Assembly (NCBI GenBank): GCA_900169235.1
Contig: FWCC01000651.1
Location: forward strand, 1-16,047
DNA length: 16,047 nucleotides
Source of the DNA: Zarea fungicola
Lineage: Eukaryota; Ascomycota; Sordariomycetes; Hypocreales; Cordycipitaceae
Direction of reading: 5' to 3'
Shown: in pieces, positions 1-9,984 of the stretch
Numbering within the stretch: the first letter of the stretch is position 1
Layout of the letters: each line of letters begins with the position of its first letter
Notes under the pieces: model-generated
Databases searched by the model: none
Told to the model about the DNA's origin: nothing
The model's input: the letters and a program-made list of their open reading frames with translations, nothing else
Made by a program: the position numbers and the translations under genes

Positions 1-895
1 TTATGACATCCAAAGGGATACTTTGGTTTTCGGAAACTCGTGCTCAGGGACTAAGTAAGTGGTGTAATAGGCGGGTTAGTTGGAGTGGGGGCGTGCAGGT
101 ACCATTTTAGGTTCCTGCTCTCACCTTTGAAGTGGTACCAGCGGTACCAGCGGTACCAGCTAGAGGGCAACTCAGTTACAAATAGTTACAAAGGTACAGA
201 CGCCGTTGGGAAAGGTCGTTGCGCAGGGAGACACTACTGACGTTGAGAGGCATACTATGTGCTTGATAGATACTAGAAACATATTGACGGTTATAAATTC
301 AATAAAATCAACAGCTACCGCGTTGGAAAACTACAGTATATTATAGAGCTACACACCTACTTGATTAATGCCCCACCAGTAGGTAGCTGCATTACAGAAG
401 GCCAGTCCTGGCAACACATCGCAAGGGGGGTGGGAAATCAACCGGGCAGCTGCAGGTAGTGAACAGCAACAAACAGTCTTCGCAGTTTCTGAGTCTTATC
501 CTTGCAGAGAGCTTTCCATCCATCAATCATTCTAGATGGAGACCAAGGCAGCACGTATCAACAAGAATCGATATCTGATGTTGCATGCATCCACTTTGCG
601 ATCATGAGGTGATGGAGTCCGGCAGTTGGAGCAAGCACCCACTAGCAGCGGGTAATCAGAATATCCCAAGACCAATGACCTCATCCGTCTATCTGTTGCA
701 TTTACACCAATGAAAAGTGAAGCTCTCTTTGCTCCTCTTCTTATTTTGGTTGTGCGCAATTGAGCTATCATGTTTACTTCTAGCTGCCAAGTGCATTCAT
801 AGCCAAGCCGTCGCGCGACAATACCCTCCTAACTGAGCAGATTGCCTGCTGAGGACTCGACAGGAGGAAAAAATGCCACTCATGCCCTGCTCACA
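1..895. other. non-coding region upstream of the 6TM transporter-like gene
   Basis: No convincing gene is visible in this stretch. The reading frames are short, lack recognisable motifs and read as chance. It holds the 9-bp GGTACCAGC tandem repeat, a further GGTACC at 99-104, and presumably the promoter and 5' leader of the gene starting at 896. No clear TATA box was found, and a leader intron cannot be excluded from sequence alone. Confidence 0.6.
134..160. repeat. 9-bp tandem repeat, three perfect copies of GGTACCAGC
   Basis: Three exact head-to-tail copies of GGTACCAGC occupy 134-142, 143-151 and 152-160. Each contains the palindrome GGTACC, and another GGTACC sits at 99-104. The same TACC/GGTA vocabulary recurs in the non-coding DNA at the other end of the window. 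It could be a small microsatellite or a cluster of binding sites, and sequence alone does not decide. Confidence 0.85.
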
Positions 896-3800
896 ATGGC
901 CACCGTTAACCCGCTCAAGACAGCCATCCGCGTCCTTTGGGGCGATGTTCAGACGAACCAGCCCTGGCATCGTATTGTCAAGAATTCGGTAGCCTGCCTC
1001 GTCGCCCTCATCATCGCCATATTGCCCCATTTCGCCAGTGGCCAACCGTTTCTTATCATCATGGTTGTCGTTTTTGCCCACCCGGCCCAGCGTATGGGCC
1101 TCTTGATTGAGTCACTTTTAATGATTATCGTCGGTGCTTTTCTCGGCGTCGTATGGTCCATGCTGGCTCTCTATCTGGCGAATCTTGTCCTCCAACAAAA
1201 TCACTCTGCGGCTTATGCCATCCGCGGCGTCTTTCTGCTCGTTGCGGCTTTGGTACATGGCTTTATTCGATCGCATAGCCCGCGCCTTCTCAACTTTGTC
1301 TTGTTTTTTCTTGTTATCGTCCTTATCACGGTGCAGGTCCCGACAAACGAGAATGTGATCCTGTTTACACAGCTGCATGTGCCGGTGTGCCTCGGCGCCG
1401 CTGTGTCTTTGCTCACCAACCTCGCGCTCTTTCCGGAACTCTCCAGCAGCTATCTCGGAGATTCTGCAATTACTACCATTGCTGAGGCCATGGAAACTCT
1501 GTCTCGCTCTACATACTGGTTTGTAACGCCTGGGGGGGACACCGACGAGGTTAGACAGCAGCGTTCGCAGCAACACAGCTCTTTCTCGCGCAAGAAACGA
1601 TCCTCAGGGTTTTCTGTCCCATTTCTCAAACGTCTGATTGCAACAAAACGTTGGCGGAAGTTTGTCTCTTCTTTTCCAAGCCCATTTACGTCTCCGGGCA
1701 AACTAAATCAGGCCCAAGTTCCTATTGAGCTCACGTCATTAGCCAATCTGACGGAAGGGAAGGCCAAAATTCGCTCCCAGCTCCGCGCTTGCCGAGCGGC
1801 GCAAGACGAGGTCAACTTTGAGATATCCCTGTCCAAGTTGCCCCCCGACGCCATGCGACCTATTACCATGAACTCCATGACCAATCTCATTCAGGGAATC
1901 ATCACTGTGATTGGTGCTTGTGAGAACAAATTCGTTCTACTTGATGCAAACGCCACTGAGCCTATTCCGATAAGCTCACGGGGCGGCGGCATTTTGCCCA
2001 ATACGTCGCACTCATCGCGAGACAGCCCCAGGTCTGGCAAGGTGCGAAAGCGAAAACCAGCCAAGTCTAGCCGGGCCGACGCAGTCAAGCCAATCAAGGA
2101 AATTGAAGCAGGTAGTGCCGAACTGGTGGAGCATATTCTACTTTGCATCAGACAGCCTGTCATGGATCTTCATAAGGCTCTCAAAGAGGCTGCAGAGCTT
2201 CTGATTTCATGTTTGGCATACTGTCTTCAAGTGGCAAAGCTTCCGTCGGGTGCAGTTGCCCCCGAAACAATCGCGCTGACCGATCTAGACACCAGGATTG
2301 ACCTATTCGCGAATGCTATTGTCTTGTTCGATGCCGAATCTGCCGAGGCCCTCAAAACTGCGGCTACTGACTCAGAGGGTCCGTCGCTCGATCTGATGCC
2401 GCGTATGGAAACCTTTCTGATTTCATCCTTTATTTTGGCCCTTCGCCAATCGGCTGGTCTTGTTATGCGTATGCTGCGTCATTCGCGAACCCTTGTCGAG
2501 CTGCGACAGAAAGCAAGTAACAGATCAAAGCTTTGGATGCCAAAATATGCCAGCCTGGGACAATGGCTATCAAGCGGTGGCGATCAGATCAGCGCTTCTG
2601 TTACCGACAGTAGCGTACATGGCAATCATAATGATAGCGATGCTCCAAAAGAGCTCAACCCAACTGCTACTGATAAAGGTGTACAGAGTTCGAACCGCAC
2701 AGAATCTGGGGATGGAGGCATTGCCAGTGCAGCCTCTAGCATTGACGCTGGAGCTAATGATCAATCTGAAAGCAAACCAATTCCGCTCTCATGGTTCCAG
2801 AAGTTGCGAATTTCTGCAGCAGATGGGCTCGAGTGGGTGCAGAAGTCCGAAGACCTTGTATACGCCATCAAGCTAGCAATGGCCCTCTTTCTTGTTACCT
2901 GGCCAGCTCTTGTCCCGTCTTGGAACCAATGGTACTCTGAAGTACGTGGCATCTGGGCTCCTTTACAGCTGGTTTTTGTTTTTGATCTCGTTATTGGAAC
3001 ATCACTTTTTGGCTTCTTTATCCGGCTCTTTGGTGTTGTCCTTGGTGGAGTCGTTGGCTATCTGTCATATGAGATTGCGCGCGGAAACAGAATTGGTGTA
3101 GTTGCTGTTGTGATATTTGGCATTGTACCGTCGGTTTACGTTCAAGTCACGACGAAGTACAACAAGGCAGGCATGGTGTCCGTTATTTCTATGTCTGTTG
3201 TAGCATTGTGTAGGCTGGAGTCCCTGACACCTCATGAAGAACAACTTGCTAACATTACCAAAGCTACTGTAAACACAACCGCACCGGGCTATGAGGTCTT
3301 TTACAAACGCCTTGTAGCCTTCTTAGTCGGTGGTTCGGTTGCTATTCTAGTTGAAACATTGGTTTTCCCTGTTCGAGCCAGGGACCGCCTTGTGGATTCT
3401 CTGTCTGGTGCGGTTCTCCATGTGCAAAACATGCAGGCCGTCATTTCTGTCGGCATCGATCACCCAGACCGTCCCAACTTTCGTTCCCACAAACTATACA
3501 CGCGGTTCAAACGTGCACGCGAAAAGGCGCAAAGTTGTCTGACAGCGGCAGAAATGGACCTGCCTTCCTGCCTGACAGAGCCGCGTCTGAAAGGAAGCTT
3601 CAGGCCGCTGGCGCCGATCTATAGTGAAATCATATACGTGTTGCACCAAATCACCGACCGTATGAACAGTGTCGTGCAACTGCGCCGCGAGTATGGGTCT
3701 TCCATCCTGGAGGATCTAAATCCCCGCGTGTACGCATACCGACGAAACGTCATGGGCAGCTGCAATCTTATCCTCTTCTCCGTGCACGAAGCCCTCACAA

Positions 3801-4486
3801 CATGGCTACCGCTCCCCCAGTTTCTACCATCAGCGCGCCTCGCCCAGCTTCGCCTTATCAATCGCGTGCGGGACGTTCTCGACGCCGAGAGCGCCAAGGG
3901 TTCAACGTCAGCGCTGCGCAAGTACGTCGCCGGCCGCCTGGAACTGGATGCCTCGACGGCGCGTATTTTTACACAGCGCAAGTTTTTGTCGTGGAACGCC
4001 AACGCGGCGGGTCAGATGGAAATTATCGAGTATCTTGAGGAGCTGACGGACTTGGTGAAGCTTCTGGTGGGCGTCAATGCGTTTCGGCGGGGTATACTCG
4101 AGACGCCCAACTATAGGCAGAACATAGACACGTTCGAGAGGTCGGACTCGGCGGCATCAGGCAAGGGAGATGAGTCGCCAGCAACCGAAGGCGATGGGGC
4201 CGACGGATACATGGATGTGAGCGTCGCGAACATGTTAGGTGGCACGAGGCGATCCAGAGCGGCGATTGTCGCTGAGCGTCCAGAGCGATTGCAGGAACGT
4301 GTTCCGCAATGTTGTTGGGGGGCCAGGGACCTAGAGAGTGGTGCTGGGAGGGGTGACGAAAATGTCGTCTTCGATGAGGATGCGGCAGACATAGATTATA
4401 TCCCTGTTAGTCTGCAGCGTGTTGGTACGCGCCTGCGCCAGAGTAATGCTGCTGTGAGGAGCAGGCGACATACGACTGGGGGGTGA
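896..4486 (+). CDS. putative ER/plasma-membrane transporter, 6TM N-terminal, aromatic-acid-exporter-like (BRE4-like)
   Basis: An intronless gene of 1196 aa. The open frame runs 18 codons further upstream, but the first ATG in frame is at 896, with a strong context (ACAATGG), so I start there. The N-terminus has about six hydrophobic segments (residues about 31-46, 51-63, 70-95, 110-124, 131-148, 156-180), typical of the fungal 'putative ER transporter 6TM' domain. A long hydrophilic stretch with basic and Ser-rich parts follows (about 185-650). A second hydrophobic block (about 657-830) resembles the FUSC-like half of aromatic-acid exporters. A soluble C-terminal domain (about 830-1100) and a low-complexity tail end the protein. 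The two-block architecture matches yeast Bre4 and its filamentous relatives, whose substrates are poorly known. Membrane localisation and a transport role are inferred from the family. There is no clustered partner gene, and spt3 converges on it 305 bp downstream. Confidence 0.85.
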   Translation: MATVNPLKTAIRVLWGDVQTNQPWHRIVKNSVACLVALIIAILPHFASGQPFLIIMVVVFAHPAQRMGLLIESLLMIIVGAFLGVVWSMLALYLANLVLQQNHSAAYAIRGVFLLVAALVHGFIRSHSPRLLNFVLFFLVIVLITVQVPTNENVILFTQLHVPVCLGAAVSLLTNLALFPELSSSYLGDSAITTIAEAMETLSRSTYWFVTPGGDTDEVRQQRSQQHSSFSRKKRSSGFSVPFLKRLIATKRWRKFVSSFPSPFTSPGKLNQAQVPIELTSLANLTEGKAKIRSQLRACRAAQDEVNFEISLSKLPPDAMRPITMNSMTNLIQGIITVIGACENKFVLLDANATEPIPISSRGGGILPNTSHSSRDSPRSGKVRKRKPAKSSRADAVKPIKEIEAGSAELVEHILLCIRQPVMDLHKALKEAAELLISCLAYCLQVAKLPSGAVAPETIALTDLDTRIDLFANAIVLFDAESAEALKTAATDSEGPSLDLMPRMETFLISSFILALRQSAGLVMRMLRHSRTLVELRQKASNRSKLWMPKYASLGQWLSSGGDQISASVTDSSVHGNHNDSDAPKELNPTATDKGVQSSNRTESGDGGIASAASSIDAGANDQSESKPIPLSWFQKLRISAADGLEWVQKSEDLVYAIKLAMALFLVTWPALVPSWNQWYSEVRGIWAPLQLVFVFDLVIGTSLFGFFIRLFGVVLGGVVGYLSYEIARGNRIGVVAVVIFGIVPSVYVQVTTKYNKAGMVSVISMSVVALCRLESLTPHEEQLANITKATVNTTAPGYEVFYKRLVAFLVGGSVAILVETLVFPVRARDRLVDSLSGAVLHVQNMQAVISVGIDHPDRPNFRSHKLYTRFKRAREKAQSCLTAAEMDLPSCLTEPRLKGSFRPLAPIYSEIIYVLHQITDRMNSVVQLRREYGSSILEDLNPRVYAYRRNVMGSCNLILFSVHEALTTWLPLPQFLPSARLAQLRLINRVRDVLDAESAKGSTSALRKYVAGRLELDASTARIFTQRKFLSWNANAAGQMEIIEYLEELTDLVKLLVGVNAFRRGILETPNYRQNIDTFERSDSAASGKGDESPATEGDGADGYMDVSVANMLGGTRRSRAAIVAERPERLQERVPQCCWGARDLESGAGRGDENVVFDEDAADIDYIPVSLQRVGTRLRQSNAAVRSRRHTTGG

Positions 4487-4791
4487 TGCGCCGGCAGAGC
4501 TTCTCGGCGTGCGGTTGGAAGTCTTGGGAGCTCGTACGTGGTCGCAAATTAAATCTAGACATATATTTATGAGTCTAAAAAGAAACAAACCTACTCAAAA
4601 CCTTAATATCGTAGCAAGTATCTCGTAACTATCTCATAAAACTCTGCCCAACGCCAAAACGAAACTGTGAAAGCCAACCAACACCAGGTAAAATCAAGCC
4701 AAAACACCTAGCGCTAACAAACAGCCCAACCTAGGCGATAACGGTGCGCTACGATACACATTGTTGTAAACAGAGAAGGCACAAGTTGGCG
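4487..4791. other. convergent intergenic region (3' ends of transporter-like gene and spt3)
   Basis: This 305-bp A-rich interval lies between two converging stop codons and should hold both 3' untranslated regions. I see no coding sequence, RNA gene or clear repeat in it. Confidence 0.6.
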
Positions 4792-6253
4792 TCAAAAGAT
4801 GTTGAGGGGCGTCTTTTGCGCCATACGCGTGCCGTTGAGCATTGCCCTCGTCTTCTTGGGCCTCTGCTGAAATCGTCGAAATGCCTCTTGGACGTGCCTC
4901 GGCTCAATCGGCGTGCGCCCTTCGCTCGGCGGATCAAACAGGCCCTGCTGGTGTTTCCTCTTGGTGCTCCCGCTCTCGTGGTTATCGCCACCACTCTGCG
5001 CTCGCGCCATGTCCTCTTGCTCCTTTGCCTTGAGCGCCATTTCTGTCAGCGTCTGGACCATTTCAAACGTTAAAAAGCCGAGAATATCCACAATGTCGTC
5101 CGACGGTTTGCTGTCCGTTACGATGCCAAACCCGGCCCATTCGCGGAAGCGCTTGCCCTTGCGCCACGTAAACGACGCCTGGCGATACTCGGACCAGGTT
5201 ACGTACTCTTCGCGGGTCATGGCCTTCGTGCGTTCGTCGGCTTTGCGGAGGCGCTGGAGGGTAATGTAGTTCATTTCTTCCTCCTCCTCGTCTTCCTCGT
5301 CGTCGCGCTCGGGGACCTCGACGTTGAAAAAGGATGCGGGCTCCCAGGGAAGACCGACTTTGGCCTTCTTGTTCTTTTTCGCGGCTTCGTCGACGGGTCC
5401 GGCTACGGCACTTGGATCGTCGCCGCCGCCGGCGAGGTCGGCGTCGGCGCCCTTGTCGTCGGAATCTTTTATGTTCTTGCGGACGTCTTTCCAAGAGAGG
5501 AAAGTGCGGAGGCGGGAGACTTTAGCCTGGTCGTGGCGAATCTGGAAGATGAGGTCGTTTGTGCTAATGGATTTGGAGCCGCGTCGGGAGGCGAGCTCCG
5601 TGCAGTTTCGCAGCTGACGTGATGTATACATTAGCATATCAAAATGATATTGGAGTGCGACGTATGATTGCGTGTATATCAAGATGACTTACTAATTCAA
5701 TGACTTGCTGTCGCACAATGTCTTCGATAATGCTAGTCGTTTCGACGGAAGGCTCGCCAGTCTCACCAGAGACGTACATCATCTGTCCAAAAGTGTCAAG
5801 AAGAATTCGTCGGAACAGAGAAGTCATGTATTTTGATTTGGAGTACGTGAGGATGGGAGCCATGGATTCAGTGGAAAGGTAAGGGCAACGATGCTATCAC
5901 TATGGATGTCATGGTTTGCCTCTGTTTCTCTTGTCCTTCTCATTGTTACGAAAGGAAAGCAGAGAAGCAGAGACGCAGGAGAAGTTTGAAATTTGATACA
6001 AGCAGACTGTAGAGCTTTCTGACAGCCTGCCTATTTCCGCGAGGCAATAAGCAATGGCCGTTGGCAGAGCTGCCAACCAGGCAGGTTATGCGCCTCTGCT
6101 TCTACGCACGCCCCCCTACAACCTGCCCTCCAGATCAAATTCGACTATATTCTATCGGGCCCATTTCTCGATCGTGTCTGTATAAAAGTAAACCCAGCTT
6201 ACCTGGCTAATTTCCTGGCGGTACTTGTACATCTTGTCCCTGGCGTCTGCCAT
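4792..6253 (-). CDS. spt3: SAGA complex subunit Spt3 (TBP-regulating histone-fold protein)
   Basis: Three exons read 6253-6203, 5782-5693 and 5613-4792, giving 320 aa (yeast Spt3 is 337 aa). Both introns are phase 0 (GTAAGC...CAG, 420 nt; GTAAGT...CAG, 79 nt). Exon 1 encodes 17 residues ending YKYRQEISQ and exon 2 opens [12 protein letters not shown], the conserved start of the N-terminal histone fold (about 9-94, ending SWKDVRKN). An acidic DE-rich run at about 151-160 leads to the second histone fold (about 193-248, from [16 protein letters not shown]). The basic C-terminus ends TPLNIF. Spt3 lies in SAGA and helps deliver TBP to promoters in the nucleus (family knowledge). The start at 6253 has context ACCATGG. 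The long first intron also contains an in-frame alternative ATG at 5863. Confidence 0.93.
5783..6202 (-). other. unusually long first intron of spt3
   Basis: This 420-nt intron has donor GTAAGC at 6202 and acceptor GACAG ending at 5783. The other introns in the window are 56-116 nt. Its 3' part is open in the exon-2 frame from an ATG at 5863, so a transcript starting inside the intron could give a different N-terminus (27 residues before MMYVSGE). No non-coding RNA structure was recognised in it. Confidence 0.7.
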
Positions 6254-6867
6254 GGTGGGCGAGGACTATACAGTCGTGGCGCCAAAAACGTTAAGTCGGT
6301 GATTTGGAGGTAGTGTGCTGCCAGTCGGGCAATGCGGGCGCTCATCCAAAAATTAGATAGATGCAGAGTAGCAGAAAGCTCTCAAAGCGCTGGTTTGTCA
6401 AAATAATGACTAGTATGGCGGAAGAGTCAAGGTGGGTGCACGCGCCAGTGATTAGTGTCAGCAAACGAGTGTCACTGCAGTACAGAAGAGGTCGTCAGGT
6501 AGCAGTGAGGGACGCTATCGCATGCGAAATAAAATAAGCCGCCGAAATAATGGTGATGTCTAGTTGGAGTTCGTACGAGATTGGAAGCAGATGAAGGGTT
6601 GCAATAGTTGGACGCTGGTAATGGAGCCGACTGGATAACGTCGTTCGATAGCGCGCTCGTTGAAATGCCCCACGTGATACTATTGAATGGTCGACTCGCT
6701 GTACTTCACCAATACATAAGCGCTAAAGCATTTATATACATTTCAGCAATGTGGCGGCTCATTTCCTGTAATTTCTCTTCAGGCTATCTTTTCCGGTTCT
6801 GACCCTATTTCACTGGATCGCCAATGTCAATGGCCACCCCCAGTTATGCAAATAGCCAAAAGCAGTA
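6254..6867. other. intergenic region between spt3 start and ppm1 stop
   Basis: This 614-bp interval contains the spt3 promoter and leader and the ppm1 3' untranslated region, both on the minus strand. I see no gene. A palindromic CACGTG (E-box type) lies at 6671-6676, about 420 bp upstream of the spt3 ATG, but one 6-bp match carries little weight. Confidence 0.55.
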
Positions 6868-8000
6868 CTACTGCTCTACTCGTAGCAACTTTCCGAAGTC
6901 TTCGTCATTTGCTCCCCATGCAACAATATAATGCCCAGCAAGAAGCTCCCATTCTTCCACTTCATCCAGACCTTCTAACCGATCCACGCGCTCCTTCTCA
7001 GCGGCATCGATCCACAAATCCCATATCGATGCCACGGTTCTGCAGTCAGCGAGCTCAGTGAACCCAGCATCTTGCAGCCGCTGTATTTGGTCTTGCTCAT
7101 TGCGGTAGCGATCCATGCCTGGCATGTGGATATTGCGTGCCGCCAAGTTCGATACCATGGTTTGACCAAACGCGTCATCTAGATGCACAGGCTCATATAG
7201 GACGGTTGCGCAGCTGCGTATTCTGGACGTAAAGTATCGCAGTACACTTTCCGATTCTTCGATTTTCAGATAGCACAGGCAGCACTCTGATAACAGGAGC
7301 GTGGGTACATCTGTTCGGAGGCCATCGAGAGTTTCAGCAACACTGCCGCCCAGTGCCCGCAGATCCACGCCGTGGCAGTAGTACGCACCACCGTGGACGG
7401 GCCGCGCCGTCCATGTTTGCGGGCTCTTGGCCGACGGACTGGTTAATATCCGACTCAGCTGTGGGCTTGCCTGTACAGTTTGGAGCTTTCTCCGGCTAGT
7501 AATGTCAAAATCAACTTCGTGATATGTCAGCTTAGGGTGTGCGCCACTGGCAAAGAGACGAAATGGGCGTGTATCGGTGCCAGCACCGAGGGATATGATT
7601 TGCCGTTCCTGTAAAGTGCCCTGATCTGTGGGTGAAGACAATAAAAAAGCATTGATCAGTCTATCGATTGCAGCTGTGCGCGTATACGTCCCTGCGATAC
7701 GGCACCGTTAGATGGACAACCTCCAGTTTCGAGTGACCATGACATACCCCGATTTATGATGGGGAATCTTCTTTGAGGCCCATCTACGCGTGACACAAAA
7801 AAGGCTGCATATACATCATGGAGATAGCCAGTATCGACGGCGCTGAGCCGCGATACGGCTGCGTCCGTGTCTGTACCTTGGATCGTAGATTCGTGATGAG
7901 CTTCAGAAGTACTGGGGCCGCCTCTGCGAGATCGAAAGCCGCCTCTGCCGCCACGACCACCCCTCATTGAGAAAAGATTTGGTATTGATGATGCTGACAT
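6868..8000 (-). CDS. ppm1: leucine carboxyl methyltransferase 1 (PP2A methyltransferase Ppm1)
   Basis: Two exons read 8000-7748 and 7691-6868, giving 358 aa. The 56-nt intron (GTATGT...CGCAG, phase 1) restores the conserved junction [13 protein letters not shown]. The enzyme transfers a methyl group from S-adenosylmethionine to the C-terminal leucine of the PP2A catalytic subunit, which controls holoenzyme assembly in cytosol and nucleus (family knowledge). Visible motifs are [12 protein letters not shown] in exon 1, INRGTYTR at about 82-89, the SAM-binding [13 protein letters not shown] (118-130), the acidic HEVDFD (142-147), and SECCLCYL (219-226) followed by YEPV. The C-terminus is the family-typical [18 protein letters not shown]. 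The ATG at 8000 (GAGATGT) precedes [11 protein letters not shown], a typical filamentous-fungal start. Residues 13-28 carry four RGG triplets, absent from the budding-yeast enzyme as I recall it. Confidence 0.93.
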
Positions 8001-8674
8001 CTCCGCGACTGAGTGGTAGATTGCGATATGTAGTGGAAGAAAAATTGCTTGTAGAGTTTGATCCATGCAAGCTTGGACATGCGGTGGATGATGTGAGATG
8101 CTGGGTTGATAGTCGCATCCTGCACTGGTAATAATAAATATGATAGCTGCCACCACGGCGCGCAAGGTCTCCACTATCCAGGAACAAGAAATCAGCTTTG
8201 ATCACCATGACTGGTTTGTTTAATTCCAGAAAATGCAGGCTTCGCTAATTAATTCATATTCTTGAAATTAACTGCGTGATTGTAGTTGGCATGGGCCTAG
8301 CCTCCGCATGAGTCGTTATCGCCTTTACTATTGTCATCCATTGTGGTACTAATGTTCCATTGACCCTACAGGTAGCACCGAGTTCAAAACTAATCGACAC
8401 AATGCATCATAAAAACAACGTCGTTCATCCGTATTCCTCGGCGAGGAAGCGCCGCTTTTCCGGTTGCCGTGACTGCTGTAACGCCGAAGAGCACGGAACC
8501 TCTCGGTACAGTTATTGGTTCTTCCCTTTCTGGTAGTTCAAGTGATTCCTTGATGTGCAGAAGTGGATGCAGATGTGGATCGCAAAATGAATCCATTTCC
8601 GCATAAGATTGCAGCAGCAGGACCTGAATCTAGACATAAACCCAGAATTTTACCGTCTACTAGACTGGGCAGAA
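8001..8674. other. intergenic region upstream of ppm1
   Basis: This 674-bp interval runs from the ppm1 start to the stop of the hydrolase locus and should contain the ppm1 promoter. It is fairly AT-rich around 8215-8275. I see no coding sequence with family features, no repeats and no RNA gene. Confidence 0.55.
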
Positions 8675-9543
8675 TTACGATTGTCTTTCCGCACGACTCT
8701 GCCACTCGAAAACCCGTTTCACCCAATCATGAACCAGTGTTTCAAACAGCCCAGTCTCATCAATGGGAAAGTTATGCGTGCCACGATCAAGAACAGCATA
8801 CGTCGACCGTGGATAAAGCCCCAGCAACCGAATACTATCACGGTAGCCTACAGTATCATCGTACCTTCCGCATAAAATGAGAGTGGGGGCTAGGAACCTG
8901 GCACTTTTTTCATCATCTAGCGACCAGGATAGTTGATATCGCTCTGGATCGGCTCTGGTTGCGTCGAGCACACTGCTGTCTCCTCTATTTTCCGACGCTT
9001 TGTACACCTTGATCAACTTTTCCTTGGAGGCTTTAATGTATGCCTGCGTTTGGATCAGAACGTTCTCCCCGAGCAGTGTTTTGTCTTGTGCTGGCAGACT
9101 CGCCATGAGCTTTTCATTTTCCACCAGAGGTTTCATTTTGGTATCCATATCCCGCTTGCTATCCCTAGGCTCAATGAGCGGTACCCGCAGTAGTAGCCCG
9201 TCGACTTGGTCGGCGTCTGAGCAATCGCCCTGGCGAGGTAGCCACCGCATGACGAGCCGACAAGAGCGAATCTTGACTGACTAAGACGAGCATCAATGAA
9301 CTGCACTAGACGATGGTAAATGTCATCTAAGTTCTGGACATTGTCGGCGGGTGTTCTGCCCATGCCAGGAAGGTCAACGTATATCCGGCACAGTCCAGAT
9401 GTCATCTTGGTGAAGATTGGCTCCAGATCGTGCTGCTCGGCTTTGCTATCCAAGGACCAACCGTGGATAATTAGAACTGGAAAGCCATTGCCGATTACCT
9501 CTGAAAATAATTTAGTTCCCGTTTTTGGGAGATGTTTTTTTGG
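8675..9543 (-). pseudogene. alpha/beta-hydrolase fold protein, disrupted by a frameshift and lacking a visible start
   Basis: Two minus-strand frames together spell one alpha/beta hydrolase. The upstream frame (from about 9543) carries TGTKLFSEVIGNGFPVLIIHGW (oxyanion HG), VDLPGMGRT and the nucleophile elbow VGSSCGGYLAR (Ser codon 9250-9252). Near 9211-9219 the match moves to the other frame, which continues DQVDGLLLRVPLIEP, then a helical lid and PTLILCGRYDDTVGYRD (catalytic acid region). It then gives VLDRGTHNFPID (His codon 8774-8776) and stops at 8675. One base appears to be missing at the switch, with no GT-AG pair to make an intron and no slippery heptamer. The upstream frame stays open to 9594 without an ATG, so the first exon is lost or not recognised. 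The specific substrate is unknown. The even conservation on both sides suggests a recent lesion or a sequencing error rather than old decay. Confidence 0.75.
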
Positions 9544-9984
9544 CTGATTGGGTGAAGCCAGCCGTGAGAATGTTACATGTTGTAGGAGAAGTACCTACCT
9601 ACCAACCAAGTTTGATTAATAACGTTAGTAGCTGCTGGTAGCGTAAAACCGCGGGGCTGATGGTTGCCTCAGGGCCAAAGTACTGCTCCGTAATTACAAC
9701 AGTTGTGATGATTTGGTTGGTCCTGAGTGCTTCTTGACCATTGTCCGTGAATCAAGGGTTCTGCTGACTGACGTACACCCACTGTACCAAGTGGTGCGCG
9801 GCCCATCTTAGCGCCGAACAGGTTGGTTCTGGTTCGGGTGCTGTATCCCGGCACGTTAATAGCACGTCTTTACCTACCTGAAGCTGCTCCACCCCGCCAC
9901 ATATCTCGAAAGTTCACTGGAGATGGCGTTTCGTCACTGAGACTGCCTCCTCCACAGCCTGGAAAGTGGTGCCCGTGCCAATTG
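9544..9984. other. divergent intergenic region between hydrolase locus and membrane-protein gene
   Basis: No gene is supported here. On the minus strand there is a good branch-point-like TACTAAC near 9630 followed by TTGGTTGGTAG, which could belong to an intron joining an unrecognised first exon of the hydrolase. I could not find a matching coding exon further upstream. GTACCTACCTACC at 9591-9603 is another TACC-type motif. Confidence 0.5.

Noticed and set aside
10..26. CCAAAG / CTTTGG inverted repeat with 5-nt loop at the window start
   Set aside because: Arms of only 6 bp are common by chance, and nothing adjacent suggests a terminator or element end.
532..771. Minus-strand frame of 79 codons upstream of the first gene
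   Set aside because: No motif and no codon pattern of the neighbouring genes; it sits in probable promoter DNA.
842..895. Eighteen in-frame codons upstream of the transporter-like gene
   Set aside because: This stretch begins with TTG, not ATG, and the ATG at 896 has a strong context right before the conserved region.
6671..6676. CACGTG palindrome upstream of spt3
   Set aside because: A lone 6-bp motif is expected several times in 16 kb by chance, and no supporting context was found.
9133..9250. A small intron to explain the hydrolase frame change
   Set aside because: No GT-AG pair of usable length lies between the Ser-elbow codons and the resumed frame; available pairs would be about 16 nt or delete conserved residues.
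9722..9767. Minus-strand ATG with good context (ACAATGG) upstream of the hydrolase as its first exon
   Set aside because: The frame ends after 15 codons at TAA with no consensus donor inside and no resemblance to hydrolase N-termini.
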